From the NCBI GenBank assembly GCA_963663375.1, contig OY760195.1, positions 1,798,001 through 1,862,000 of the forward strand: a stretch of 64,000 nt of DNA. Reading direction: 5' to 3'. Positions 49,555-57,911 of the stretch are shown here, in pieces (position 1 is the first letter of the stretch; every line of letters begins with the position of its first letter). Source of the stretch: JAYREN01 sp963663375 (GTDB lineage Bacteria > Acidobacteriota > Holophagae > Holophagales > Holophagaceae). A model generated the notes under the pieces. That model did not search any database and was not told where the DNA came from. It saw only the letters and a program-made list of their open reading frames with translations. Made by a program: the position numbers and the translations under genes.

Positions 49555-52524
49555 TCACTTCTCCCCGAAGGTGAAACTCCCGATATCCACCATGCGGTTG
49601 GCGCCATCCAGGCGCAGGGTGATGGACTTGTTCTCCATGCGCCCGGTGCCGTAGCGGAGATACAACTCCAGCACCACGGTGGTGGCGCCCACGGCAGTCT
49701 GCTGGCGGGTGCCGAAGAAGTTGGCCTGCACCCGGTAGGTGCCGGGAATGGCCTTCTTCAGCAAGAATTCCTCGGGGCCATAGCCATCGGTGACATCGGC
49801 GCTGATGCGCCCGCCGATGGCCGTGCGGTTGTGGCTGTAGTAGCAGGTCTCCCCGCGAGGGTCGATCACGTGAAGATCCATGTCGCTGTTATCCGTGTCC
49901 CAGTTGAGGACCACGCGGATATCTACGGGCAGGTTCTCCCGTAGCCGCGGATCCACCCGGGAGGCGTCGAGCCTCGTCTTGGCGGTGGCCACCAATGCGT
50001 TCAGCTCCCCCAAGGCGATGAGGTTCACGTCATGGAAGCGGCCATCCCAGCGTTTGCTCGCCACCTCCCACAGCAGCTCCACCGCCCGCTGAGGCGCCTT
50101 GGCCTCTGCGCAGGCCAGGGCCAAGTCCCGGCGACTCTGGGGCTCCTCCTCCCGCATCCGTAGCACCTCGCCAAAGGTCCACACCGCGAGATCGTGGAAA
50201 CCCAGCTGCCGCAGCCGCTGCCCCAGCACCCGCAGCAGCGCCGCATCCTCCAGCTTCAGCTCCGCCAGATTGGACAGAATGCGCAGGGCCAGTTCCTTTT
50301 CCCCCTGCTCCCGGAAGAGATCCGAGACATCCAGGAAGAAGCCCGGCGTCTTGCCGTACGTCTCCCGCTGCTTCAGGTAGTGGGCATAGCGCTCGGCCTT
50401 GGGCGCCGCCTTCAGTTCCTTGAGGTAGGGCGTGTCCGGGGACCAGGGCTTGAGCGTGATGGAGGCAGCGGGTTCCTCGCTTTGTGTCTGGCCTGGAACA
50501 GACTCCAACTTATCCATGGAGTAATTAACCGAAGATCGGACTTCGGTTCGGTCTGGTTGAGCAAACTGCGCCACGACTTCCACAGTCGCCCCAGGCATCC
50601 GGTCGCGTCGATTTGAACTCGGAGAAGGCGGAGGTGGGGGTGGGGGTGGGGGCGCGTTGCGCACCGCCATGAAAGTTCCGCCAACGCCTCCACCTGCAAC
50701 GCCGGGTCTGGGTTCTTCCGGCTTCTCCTTCCCGCCTGGCGCTTTCGGCGCCTTGAACTCCGTCATCCACCAGGTCTTCCGCTCCTCAAACTGCTTCACC
50801 AGCCCTTCCAGGTGTTCCTGGTCCTGGCGTTTCGCATCGTTCTTCTGCTCACCGATGCGCCGCTCGTACTCGGCCCGCAGTTCCTCGGGCGGGGTAATGC
50901 GGTAGCGCACGTAGTCGGCGATATCGTCCAGCACGATGAGGCTGGTGCCCTCGGTGACGAGGCTGTGGGCCTGGCCCAGGGCGGTGATGGCCTGGGCGTT
51001 TTTGGTCTTGTCCAGTTCCAGTTCCGCCAGTTTCTTCTGGGCCCAGAGCCGCGCCACGGGGGCATCCACGGCGGCCTTGGCATCGATCTCGAAGGTCTTG
51101 GTGAAGCGGGTCGTGGTGCCGAAGCCGAAGTGCAGGGTCACCTTGGCGGTTTGCGCCTTGAGCAGGCCCGCAACCCCGAAGGGGCCGCGCACGGCCCGGG
51201 CGGCGCTGGGGTAGAGTTCCTCCACCTCACCCGTGCCGTAGGTGGCGCGCAGGAAGGCCAGGGGGCGGGTGGTGAGGGCCTTCAGGACCTCCTCCGAACT
51301 CAGGCCCTGCAGGTTGAGGTACTCGCCCCCCCGCCCCTCGCTGAGGGCGCGGAGCAGACCGTGTTCGGCGCTCAGGGCGCTGTTGATGGCCACCAGGGGC
51401 GCTTCGGGAAACCGTGCCGCGCCGGGGCCGAAGGTGTTCATCCCATCGGTGAAGAGCAGCGTCTCGTCGACCTTCATGGCCTGCAGATCCAGCGCCCCGA
51501 GGCCCGTGGCCCCGTCCAGGGGCAGGGCCTCGAGATGACGACGCATGGCCTTGGCATCCCCACCCTGGATGGTGAAGGTCTGGAGAGGCTCGGCCGCATT
51601 GCGGAAGACCGCGAGACTCACCTCGCTGGTGCCCGACTTCTTCAGGTAGGCCTCCAGCAGGTCCAGTTCGCGCTTCAGGTCGCGGCTGCGGGCGCTGGCG
51701 GAGGCGTCCCAGACGATCAGCAGGCGCTTGGGCAGCACCTTGGCTTCCCGAGGCAGGCGCGGGTGTACCATCGCGAAGAAGTAGGCCTGACCGTCCCGGC
51801 GCTCCACGAAGACCTGGCCGCTGGCCTCGCCCCGGGGAATCACCACCGCCAGGGGTGTGCTCGGTGCAAAATCCTGGCGGGTCTCTTCGGCCACGAAGGC
51901 CCGCTGCACGGCCTTGAAGGCGAAATTGGCGAGGGGGCTGGAGGTGGCGCGGGGGGCCACGGGCTGATCCAGCACCTCCACCCGCAGGGAGAAGGTGGCC
52001 ACCTTCTCCGCGAAGGCCAGGGGCAACTGATAGAGCAGGTCCTGGGTGCCCGCATCGGGCAGTTCCTGTTCGTAGGCCAGCACCACGCGCTTGTAGCCCT
52101 TGGCGGGAATGGGGTAGACCCGGGCCTTGAAGTTGTTGCCCGCGGTCTTCTCCAGCAGTCCGGGATCCACGTTGCGGCGCACGATCTCCTCGAAGGCGAT
52201 GCGCCCCTTGGCCTTTTCCACCACCACCCCTTCCCGCAGGCGGCCATTCACATCCATGGCGAAGCGGGTGACGGTCTGCCCCTCGCCCAGGGGGAAGATC
52301 AGCTCGCCCTCCAGCACGCGATCCTGGGGGTTGTAGACCGTGAGCTCCCAGGTGGTGGTGGCCACATGGCCCACCACCTTCACGCCGATGCGCAGCTCCT
52401 GGAGTCGTGCGGGCTGGGAACGATCCTCCTGCTTGATGCGGATGCCAGGCATGGGCAGGGGCATTCGCTCCTGCCCGCAGAGCGGGAGCAAGACCATCAG
52501 GAGGAAGGCGAGGCAGCGCAGCAT
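49555..52524 (-). CDS. VIT and von Willebrand A domain protein with DUF2135 C-terminus
   Basis: A 989-residue secreted protein (signal peptide LAFLLMVLLPLCGQE). A VIT domain begins at about 40 (VVGHVATTTWELTVYNPQDRVLEGELIFPL). The VWA domain near 265-430 has VWDASASAR, fitting the metal-site DxSxS. A Pro-rich run (APPPPPPPPP) lies near 620, followed by a helical TPR-like region; DUF2135 is near 878 (DNSDMDLHVIDPRGE; GYGPEEFLLKKAIPG). Probably a surface or periplasmic adhesion-type protein. The start MLRCLAFLLM is chosen for its signal peptide. Confidence 0.85.
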   Translation of the reverse strand: MLRCLAFLLMVLLPLCGQERMPLPMPGIRIKQEDRSQPARLQELRIGVKVVGHVATTTWELTVYNPQDRVLEGELIFPLGEGQTVTRFAMDVNGRLREGVVVEKAKGRIAFEEIVRRNVDPGLLEKTAGNNFKARVYPIPAKGYKRVVLAYEQELPDAGTQDLLYQLPLAFAEKVATFSLRVEVLDQPVAPRATSSPLANFAFKAVQRAFVAEETRQDFAPSTPLAVVIPRGEASGQVFVERRDGQAYFFAMVHPRLPREAKVLPKRLLIVWDASASARSRDLKRELDLLEAYLKKSGTSEVSLAVFRNAAEPLQTFTIQGGDAKAMRRHLEALPLDGATGLGALDLQAMKVDETLLFTDGMNTFGPGAARFPEAPLVAINSALSAEHGLLRALSEGRGGEYLNLQGLSSEEVLKALTTRPLAFLRATYGTGEVEELYPSAARAVRGPFGVAGLLKAQTAKVTLHFGFGTTTRFTKTFEIDAKAAVDAPVARLWAQKKLAELELDKTKNAQAITALGQAHSLVTEGTSLIVLDDIADYVRYRITPPEELRAEYERRIGEQKNDAKRQDQEHLEGLVKQFEERKTWWMTEFKAPKAPGGKEKPEEPRPGVAGGGVGGTFMAVRNAPPPPPPPPPSPSSNRRDRMPGATVEVVAQFAQPDRTEVRSSVNYSMDKLESVPGQTQSEEPAASITLKPWSPDTPYLKELKAAPKAERYAHYLKQRETYGKTPGFFLDVSDLFREQGEKELALRILSNLAELKLEDAALLRVLGQRLRQLGFHDLAVWTFGEVLRMREEEPQSRRDLALACAEAKAPQRAVELLWEVASKRWDGRFHDVNLIALGELNALVATAKTRLDASRVDPRLRENLPVDIRVVLNWDTDNSDMDLHVIDPRGETCYYSHNRTAIGGRISADVTDGYGPEEFLLKKAIPGTYRVQANFFGTRQQTAVGATTVVLELYLRYGTGRMENKSITLRLDGANRMVDIGSFTFGEK

Positions 52525-52585
52525 CGGGCACCTGTCGAGAGAGGACAGGACCACTCTAAACCCGACGGGCCAGAAATTGCGTCAG

Positions 52586-52666
52586 ACGGCGTGGCAGGGC
52601 TCCGCCCGGCCGCACCGTGGGGGTCCGGGGGGACATTCGCGAGCGCAGCGAACAGGCGGTCCCCCC
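52586..52666 (-). repeat. Composite alpha/beta hairpin element, copy C
   Basis: The alpha-like hairpin is at 52586-52618 (ACGGCGTGGCAGGGC-tcc-GCCCGGCCGCACCGT) and beta at 52627-52666 (GGGGGGAC...GTCCCCCC). Beta ends 9 bases before the stop codon of the glutamate dehydrogenase gene, so the element sits in that gene's 3' region. The beta centre here is ATTCGCGAGCGCAGCGAA, itself a small palindrome. Confidence 0.8.
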
Positions 52667-52675
52667 GAAAATGGA

Positions 52676-53926
52676 TCAGGCGTAGAACCCGCGGTAGTGC
52701 ATGGCCAGGGATACCCGCTCCAGGGCCAGGAGGTAGGCGCCGATGCGGGGGTTGGTCTTGTACTTGTCCGTCATGGCGAACACCGACCCGAAGGCGTGGG
52801 TCATGTACTCCACGAGGCGCTCGTTCACTTCGCGCTCGCGCCAGTAGTAGCCGATGCGGTTCTGCACCCACTCGAAATAGCTGACGGTCACCCCGCCCGC
52901 GTTGGCCAGAATATCCGGCACCACCAGCACGCCATTGCTGAGGAGGATGGGATCGGCTTCCGGCGAGGTGGGGCCGTTGGCGCCTTCCACCACCACCTTG
53001 GCACGCACCTTGGCGGCGTTGAGCTCGGTGATCTGATTGTCCGTGGCCGCAGGCACCAGCAGATCCACGGCCATGGTGAGCAGCTCCGCGGAATCCATGG
53101 GTTCGGCGCCTTTGAAGCCGACCACGGTCTTGTTCTCGGCATGGTACTTCATCAGGGCGTGGACATCGATGCCGCGGTCGTTGCGGATGGCGCCACGGCG
53201 ATCCGAAACGGCCACCATGCGCGCACCCGCTTCGTGCAGCAGGCGGGCGCTCTGGCTACCCACGTTGCCGAAGCCCTGCACGGCGAGGGTGGCGCCCGCC
53301 AGGGGCTTGCCCAGGCGCTGCATGGCCTCCCGGGCGCTGATGAGGACGCCCCGTCCGGTGGCTTCCGCCCGGCCCAGGCTGCCGCCCATGCCCACGGGCT
53401 TGCCCGTCACCACGGCATTGGCGTGGAGGCGCGCGTGCATGGCGTAGGTGTCCAGCACCCAGGCCATGGTCTGGGCGTTGGTGCCCATGTCGATGCCCGG
53501 CACGTCGCGATCGGGGCCGATGACATCCATGACCTCGGCGGTGTAGCGGCGGGTGAGACGCTCCAGCTCGCCCTGGCTCATGGTCGAGGGATCGCAAATG
53601 ATGCCGCCCTTGCCGCCGCCGAAGGGCACATCCACCACGGCGGTCTTCCAGGTGTTCCAGGCCGCGCCGGCCTTGATCTCGTCGAGGGTCACGCCCGGGT
53701 CGTAGCGGATGCCGCCCTTGGCGGGGCCGCGCGCCACGTTGTGCTGGATGCGGAAGCCCGTGAAGACCTCCCACCGGCCATCATCCATGTGCACCGGCAG
53801 ACTCACGATGATGGAGCGTTTGGGCTGGATGAAGACCTTGAAGAGGGCGTCCTCCAGACCATAGAGTTCAGCGGCCACGCGAAGGCGGGCCTGCATGGCG
53901 TCAAAGGCACTGTGCTGCGTGAACAT
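52676..53926 (-). CDS. Glutamate dehydrogenase (Glu/Leu/Phe/Val family)
   Basis: A 416-residue oxidoreductase that interconverts glutamate and 2-oxoglutarate plus ammonia. GPAKGGIRYDPGVTLDEIKAGAAWNTWKTAVVDVPFGGGKGGI contains the substrate-binding Lys and the active-site region (GGGKGG), PDVPGIDMGTN is conserved, and AVQGFGNVGSQSARLLHEAGA is the NAD(P) dinucleotide fold. The ATG follows GAGG. Last gene on the minus-strand run from rplU; it begins 13 bp after the rsfS stop. Confidence 0.94.
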   Translation of the reverse strand: MFTQHSAFDAMQARLRVAAELYGLEDALFKVFIQPKRSIIVSLPVHMDDGRWEVFTGFRIQHNVARGPAKGGIRYDPGVTLDEIKAGAAWNTWKTAVVDVPFGGGKGGIICDPSTMSQGELERLTRRYTAEVMDVIGPDRDVPGIDMGTNAQTMAWVLDTYAMHARLHANAVVTGKPVGMGGSLGRAEATGRGVLISAREAMQRLGKPLAGATLAVQGFGNVGSQSARLLHEAGARMVAVSDRRGAIRNDRGIDVHALMKYHAENKTVVGFKGAEPMDSAELLTMAVDLLVPAATDNQITELNAAKVRAKVVVEGANGPTSPEADPILLSNGVLVVPDILANAGGVTVSYFEWVQNRIGYYWREREVNERLVEYMTHAFGSVFAMTDKYKTNPRIGAYLLALERVSLAMHYRGFYA

Positions 53927-53939
53927 GACGTTTCCTCGA

Positions 53940-54317
53940 TCAGTTCGTCGGAGTATTCGTGGGCAGGACTTCCGGGGGCAGTTCCAGATCGTGGCCGCCC
54001 TGGCCCCAGAGACCTTCCAGGTTGTAGTAATGGCGGGTCTCCTCGTCCATCACGTGCACGATGAGATCGCCGTAATCCAGCAGGATCCAGTTGCCGTTCT
54101 GATCGCCTTCCGTGGAGAGGGGCCGCTCGCCGGAGAGGCGGAGCTGGTCTTCCACGGCATCGGCGATGGCGCGGTTCTGCCGGTCACTGCCACCGCTCAT
54201 GAAGGCGAAGGTATCCGTGAACGTGGCGATGCCCCTCACGTCGATGAGCCGGATCCGGAAGGCCTTCTTGGAACGTGCGGCTTCCACCACGATCGCGAGC
54301 CTGGGGTCTAAGGTCAT
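53940..54317 (-). CDS. rsfS: Ribosomal silencing factor RsfS
   Basis: A 125-residue protein that blocks 50S-30S joining by binding L14 in slow growth. FTDTFAFMSGGSDRQNRAIADAVEDQL and NWILLDYGDLIVHVMDEETRHYYNLEGLWG are the RsfS (Iojap) signature. GGAGAAGGA precedes the ATG. It follows nadD by 18 bp, the common nadD-rsfS pairing. Confidence 0.96.
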   Translation of the reverse strand: MTLDPRLAIVVEAARSKKAFRIRLIDVRGIATFTDTFAFMSGGSDRQNRAIADAVEDQLRLSGERPLSTEGDQNGNWILLDYGDLIVHVMDEETRHYYNLEGLWGQGGHDLELPPEVLPTNTPTN

Positions 54318-54335
54318 TCCTTCTCCAAGAACTAA

Positions 54336-54956
54336 CTAACGGTACAAGTTTTCTCGTTCAATAGCAGCCTGAACTTGAATCGGGAGGCCATCCGGCACCC
54401 GACCCTGGGATATTCCCTGGCGGAGTTGGGAACTGGAGAGTTCCAGCTCCGTGGAGGGCAACCACACGAGCTCGCCGGGACCACCCGACCAGGACTCCCG
54501 CAGGCGCCCCACGAGGGTCTCGGGCACACCCTTCGGACAACCGGGCCGAAAAGCCACGGCCAGAGAGGCCAGCTCCAGGATCCGGGCCCCATTCTTCCAC
54601 TGGTCGAACTGGGCCAGCTGGTCGCTGCCCAGCAGCCAGATCCAGGCGTTTTCGGGTTCCCGGGCCGTCAGGGCCTCCAGGGTGTCCACGGTGTAGCTGA
54701 TGCCACCCCGGTCCAGCTCGAGGGGCTCCACGGAAACGGAGCCACCCAGGTCCTCCACCGCAGCCTGGAGCAGGCGGAGCCGAGTGGCGCCGTCCTCGCC
54801 CTGGGCGGGTTTGCGGGGCGAATGGGCCGCTGGCACGAAGCGCAACTCGCCGAGGGCGAGGTGCTCCAGGGCCAGGGCCGCGAGGCGGAGATGTCCCAGG
54901 TGGGGCGGGTTGAAGGCGCCCCCCAGGAGTCCGACCCGCCGTTTGGGACTGGTCAT
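54336..54956 (-). CDS. nadD: Nicotinate-nucleotide adenylyltransferase
   Basis: A 206-residue enzyme of NAD synthesis, making deamido-NAD from nicotinate mononucleotide and ATP. GLLGGAFNPPHLGHLRLA is the HxGH-type nucleotide motif, and LSSSQLRQGI near the C-terminus is the SxTxxR-like second ATP motif. The ATG overlaps the obgE stop as ATGA. Neighbours obgE and rsfS are the standard order in many bacteria. Confidence 0.96.
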   Translation of the reverse strand: MTSPKRRVGLLGGAFNPPHLGHLRLAALALEHLALGELRFVPAAHSPRKPAQGEDGATRLRLLQAAVEDLGGSVSVEPLELDRGGISYTVDTLEALTAREPENAWIWLLGSDQLAQFDQWKNGARILELASLAVAFRPGCPKGVPETLVGRLRESWSGGPGELVWLPSTELELSSSQLRQGISQGRVPDGLPIQVQAAIERENLYR

Positions 54957-55969
54957 CTAGGGAGTTCGGCCAGGGCCGCGCCCAGACGGAAGACCAGTTC
55001 CCGGATGCCCTCGCCGGTGACACCGGAGATGAAGAGGGGCTCCTGGCCGCGCTCCCGGCAGATGGCCTCGAAGCGGGTGCGGCGGTCCTCGTCCTGGAGG
55101 GCGTCCAGCTTGGTGGCCACGAGCCACCGGGGCTTGGTGTAGAGCACTTCGGAGAAGGCCTTCAGCTCGCCCTCGATCACGGCGATGGCCTGCTCGGGCT
55201 CCTGCATGGGATCCGCCAGATCGACCAAATGCAGCAGCATGCGGGTGCGCTCCACGTGCCGCAGGAACTGGATGCCGAGACCGGCACCCTGGGCGGCGCC
55301 CTCGATGAGGCCGGGGATGTCCGCGATGACGAAGCTGTCCATCTCGCTGCCGCCGAAATCCGCCAGGGAGACCACGCCCAGCTGGGGCTCCAGCGTGGTG
55401 AAGGGATAGTTGGCGATCTTGGGGCGGGCCGCGCTCACGCGGCTCACCAGGGTGCTCTTGCCCGCATTGGGGAAGCCCGCCAGCCCCACATCGGCGATGA
55501 GCTTGAGCTCGAACTCCACATCGCGGATCTCGCCCTCTTCGCCGGGCTGGGCGTGGCGAGGCGTGCGATTGGTGCTGCTCTTGAAGTTGTTGTTGCCCAG
55601 GCCGCCGCGGCCGCCCCGACAGACGCAGACCTGTTGGCCATCCTCCATCAGCTCGGCGAGCACCTCGCCACTGGCGGCGTCCCGGAGCAGGGTGCCCAGA
55701 GGCACTTCCAGCACGACATTCTCGCCATCGCATCCGTGGCAGAGGCTACCTTCTCCCGGCCTGCCCTGGCCCGCCGCAAAGGTGCGCGCGTTGCGGTAGG
55801 GGTTGAGGGTATTCAGGGCACGGGAGGCGCGCACGCGCACCGAGCCACCCAGGCCACCATCCCCCCCATCGGGACCCCCATGTTCGGCGAATTTTTCACG
55901 GCGAAAGCTCACCGCCCCGGCGCCGCCGTGGCCTGCTTCGAGATGGAGGGTTACATGGTCAAGAAACAT
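54953..55969 (-). CDS. obgE: GTPase ObgE (CgtA)
   Basis: Ribosome-assembly and stringent-response GTPase of 338 residues. The Obg fold is HLEAGHGGAGAVSFRREKFAEHGGPDGGDGG; G1 is GFPNAGKST, G3 DIPGLIEGA, G4 TKLD. The start codon has no evident ribosome-binding site and sits in a small inverted repeat, ATTGGA-ag-TCCAAT (55968-55981). A 26-bp perfect hairpin follows just upstream, so its translation may depend on structure. Confidence 0.95.
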   Translation of the reverse strand: MFLDHVTLHLEAGHGGAGAVSFRREKFAEHGGPDGGDGGLGGSVRVRASRALNTLNPYRNARTFAAGQGRPGEGSLCHGCDGENVVLEVPLGTLLRDAASGEVLAELMEDGQQVCVCRGGRGGLGNNNFKSSTNRTPRHAQPGEEGEIRDVEFELKLIADVGLAGFPNAGKSTLVSRVSAARPKIANYPFTTLEPQLGVVSLADFGGSEMDSFVIADIPGLIEGAAQGAGLGIQFLRHVERTRMLLHLVDLADPMQEPEQAIAVIEGELKAFSEVLYTKPRWLVATKLDALQDEDRRTRFEAICRERGQEPLFISGVTGEGIRELVFRLGAALAELPR

Positions 55970-55983
55970 TGGAAGTCCAATAC

Positions 55984-56037
55984 AGAATCACCACGGAGCA
56001 ACCGCGCCGCACGGCGCGGTTGCTCCGTGGTGATTCT
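55984..56037. repeat. Perfect 26-bp inverted repeat between rpmA and obgE
   Basis: AGAATCACCACGGAGCAACC followed by GCGCCG (55984-56009) is the exact complement of 56012-56037, with a 2-base gap. The outer part carries the CACCACGGAG word of the dispersed family; the inner part is different. No T-run follows, so an intrinsic terminator is unlikely. It starts 3 bases from the palindrome at the obgE start and ends 11 bp from the rpmA stop. Confidence 0.9.
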
Positions 56038-56048
56038 AGCTGAGGCGA

Positions 56049-56309
56049 CTAGGCCTCGATGGGATCGACGTGGATGAAGCGGCCGCGCTGGCCCTTATCC
56101 TGGAAACGCACTCGGCCATCGACGGTGGCGAAGATGGTGTGGTCGGTGCCGATGCCCACGCCCGTGCCGGGCTTGAACTTGGTTCCGCGCTGGCGAATGA
56201 TGATCGAGCCGCCGGTGACGACCTGTCCACCGAAGGCCTTGACGCCGAGACGCTGGGAATTGGAATCGCGACCGTTGCGGGTGGAACCTACGCCTTTTTT
56301 ATGAGCCAT
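56049..56309 (-). CDS. rpmA: 50S ribosomal protein L27
   Basis: A ribosomal protein of 86 residues. MAHKKGVGSTRNGRDSNSQRLGVK is the L27 N-terminus that reaches toward the peptidyl-transferase centre; GGSIIIRQRGTKFKPG is conserved. No cleavable extra N-terminal peptide of the Firmicutes type is present. GAGG lies about 8 bases upstream of the ATG. It follows rplU, with a hairpin between. Confidence 0.98.
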   Translation of the reverse strand: MAHKKGVGSTRNGRDSNSQRLGVKAFGGQVVTGGSIIIRQRGTKFKPGTGVGIGTDHTIFATVDGRVRFQDKGQRGRFIHVDPIEA

Positions 56310-56377
56310 GACAGAACCTCTTGAATGATCAGATCAGGTTTAGCCCGAACAAGCTTTGCTTGCGGGGGCGCGGGGGT

Positions 56378-56410
56378 CCGGGGGTGTAGGGCGACAGCCC
56401 GAATCCCCGG
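56378..56410. repeat. Nested hairpin between rplU and rpmA
   Basis: CCGGGG (56378-56383) pairs with CCCCGG (56405-56410), and inside it GGGC (56389-56392) pairs with GCCC (56397-56400) over a 4-base loop. A shorter CAAGC-ttt-GCTTG hairpin lies at 56350-56362. It could adjust the relative expression of L21 and L27; this is inference. Confidence 0.5.
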
Positions 56411-56417
56411 AAAGCCT

Positions 56418-56729
56418 TCATCCTTTGATGCCCTTGATGCGGACTTCGGTGAAGCCCTGGCGATGGCCCTGGGTGCGCTGGTAGGTGGTGGTCCGCTTCT
56501 TCTTGAAGATGGTCACCTTCTTGGCGCGGCCGTGGCGGATGACCTCGGCTTCCACAGTGGCACCCTTCAGCGTGGGCTGGCCCACCTTCAGGTCGCTATC
56601 GTTGGCCACCAGCAGCACCTGATCAAAGGTGACGGCCTGCTTGGGGTCCTTCTCGAGCAGTTCGACGCGAAGGATATCGCCTTCGCTGACGCGGTACTGC
56701 TTGCCGCCGGTCTGGATTACTGCGTACAT
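56418..56729 (-). CDS. rplU: 50S ribosomal protein L21
   Basis: A ribosomal protein of 103 residues. MYAVIQTGGKQYRVSEGD is the family start and TIFKKKRTTTYQRTQGHRQGFTEV the conserved rRNA-binding C-terminal patch. The ATG at 56729 is chosen over an upstream extension. It heads the rplU-rpmA-obgE-nadD-rsfS set. The leader (56730-56855) has a weak promoter (TTGTCG, 17 bp, CACACT on the minus strand). Confidence 0.97.
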   Translation of the reverse strand: MYAVIQTGGKQYRVSEGDILRVELLEKDPKQAVTFDQVLLVANDSDLKVGQPTLKGATVEAEVIRHGRAKKVTIFKKKRTTTYQRTQGHRQGFTEVRIKGIKG

Positions 56730-56855
56730 GACATCCTCGCTGGGGTGAGTCTGGGGCGGCAACCGGGAACGGCGCACTTGGGGGGCCCGAGACAAGGCTC
56801 TCCAGTGTGCCGAAGAAACCCTTTACCGACAAGGAAAAATTCCCACAGGTGCCCT

Positions 56856-57911
56856 TCAGCGCCGCCAGGCTTCCAGGACTTTGAACCGATCCCCCATCAT
56901 GCCGGGCAGGGTCAGGGCCAGGAGGTTCTCCATCCGCCGCATCCTCAGGGTAGCGTCCAGCTCCTGCCACTGGGCCTCCCACTGGGCCAGGGGGCCATGC
57001 TCCCGGATCCACCGCCCCAGGCTCCGGGTGGAGACATCCTTCAGCCCCTGGGATTCCAGAGCGGCCCCGAGGCGGGTGAAATCCACATCCGCCGTGAGAT
57101 CGGCCTCGCCCAGACCCTCCCACCAGTCGCCATCCACCGTGTGGCCCCGGTACCGGCGGAGATCCGCCCCCTTGGCCAGCAGCCGGGCCGCCGAGTCGCC
57201 GTAGTCGATGGTTAGAAACAGACCCTGGGCCAGACAGCCCGCCAAGCCCCCCGCCAGGGCGGGAAGCCCCTCGGTCCACACGCTGCCGTCCCCCGGTTCC
57301 GGTTCCGCCTGAGCCGAGAACCAGGCCCCGGCCTCGCCGGGGTCCGCCGCCTGCCACGCGGAACCCCCGGCCGTGAGCACCTCACGCTCCCAGCCCTCGC
57401 CGCTCCAGCGCCACGGCTGGGCCGGGAGGGCATCGAACAATTCGTTGGAGACCACGGCGCCCACGAAGGGTTCCAGCGTCTCGGCTTCGCTCACCAAACG
57501 CGCCTGCCCCGTGGCCAGCCAGGGGGCCAGGGCCTCCTCCGCCGCCCGCCGAGCCGCGGGATTGTCATCCCGATGCAGATACATCAGAGCCGAGGCGAAG
57601 GGCCCACGGGCCGTCGCCAGGAGATCCCGGCCCAGCCACCCCCGCCCCGCACCAGCCTCCAGCACCGTAAAACGCGAAGGGCGACCCAGTTCCTCCCAGA
57701 CCCTCTCCAGCCGAAGCGCCACCGCCTCGCCCAGCAGCGGGCCACAATCCAGGGCCGTGTAGTAGTCCTTGCCCTCGAAGCCCCAGGGGCCTTCCGCCCG
57801 CCGATAATAGCCATGCTCCGGGTGATACAGCGCCAGGGCCATGACCTCGGCGGCGGGAAGGGGACCGGAGACAAGACGGGCTGCAATCAGTTCCACCAGG
57901 GCGTCGCTCAT
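56856..57911 (-). CDS. SAM-dependent methyltransferase (NDUFAF7/DUF185 family)
   Basis: A 351-residue protein. YHPEHGYYRRAEGPWGFEGKDYYTALDCGPLLGEAVAL and VLEAGAGRGWLGRDLL (SAM motif I) plus SNELFDALPA and LTIDYGD are the family signature. In mitochondria NDUFAF7 methylates the complex I subunit NDUFS2 (NuoD homologue); a similar role here is possible but unproven. The start overlaps the MMPL gene's stop (ATGA). Confidence 0.88.
   Translation of the reverse strand: MSDALVELIAARLVSGPLPAAEVMALALYHPEHGYYRRAEGPWGFEGKDYYTALDCGPLLGEAVALRLERVWEELGRPSRFTVLEAGAGRGWLGRDLLATARGPFASALMYLHRDDNPAARRAAEEALAPWLATGQARLVSEAETLEPFVGAVVSNELFDALPAQPWRWSGEGWEREVLTAGGSAWQAADPGEAGAWFSAQAEPEPGDGSVWTEGLPALAGGLAGCLAQGLFLTIDYGDSAARLLAKGADLRRYRGHTVDGDWWEGLGEADLTADVDFTRLGAALESQGLKDVSTRSLGRWIREHGPLAQWEAQWQELDATLRMRRMENLLALTLPGMMGDRFKVLEAWRR

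Noticed and set aside
50640..50666. GGGGGTGG-rich tract as an independent repeat or microsatellite
   Set aside because: It encodes the Pro-rich linker of the VIT/VWA protein in frame; likely a coding feature.
50812..54064. Long plus-strand frames opposite the VIT/VWA and glutamate dehydrogenase genes
   Set aside because: Opposite strand of well-supported proteins; the translations are His/Gly/Gln-rich and match no family.
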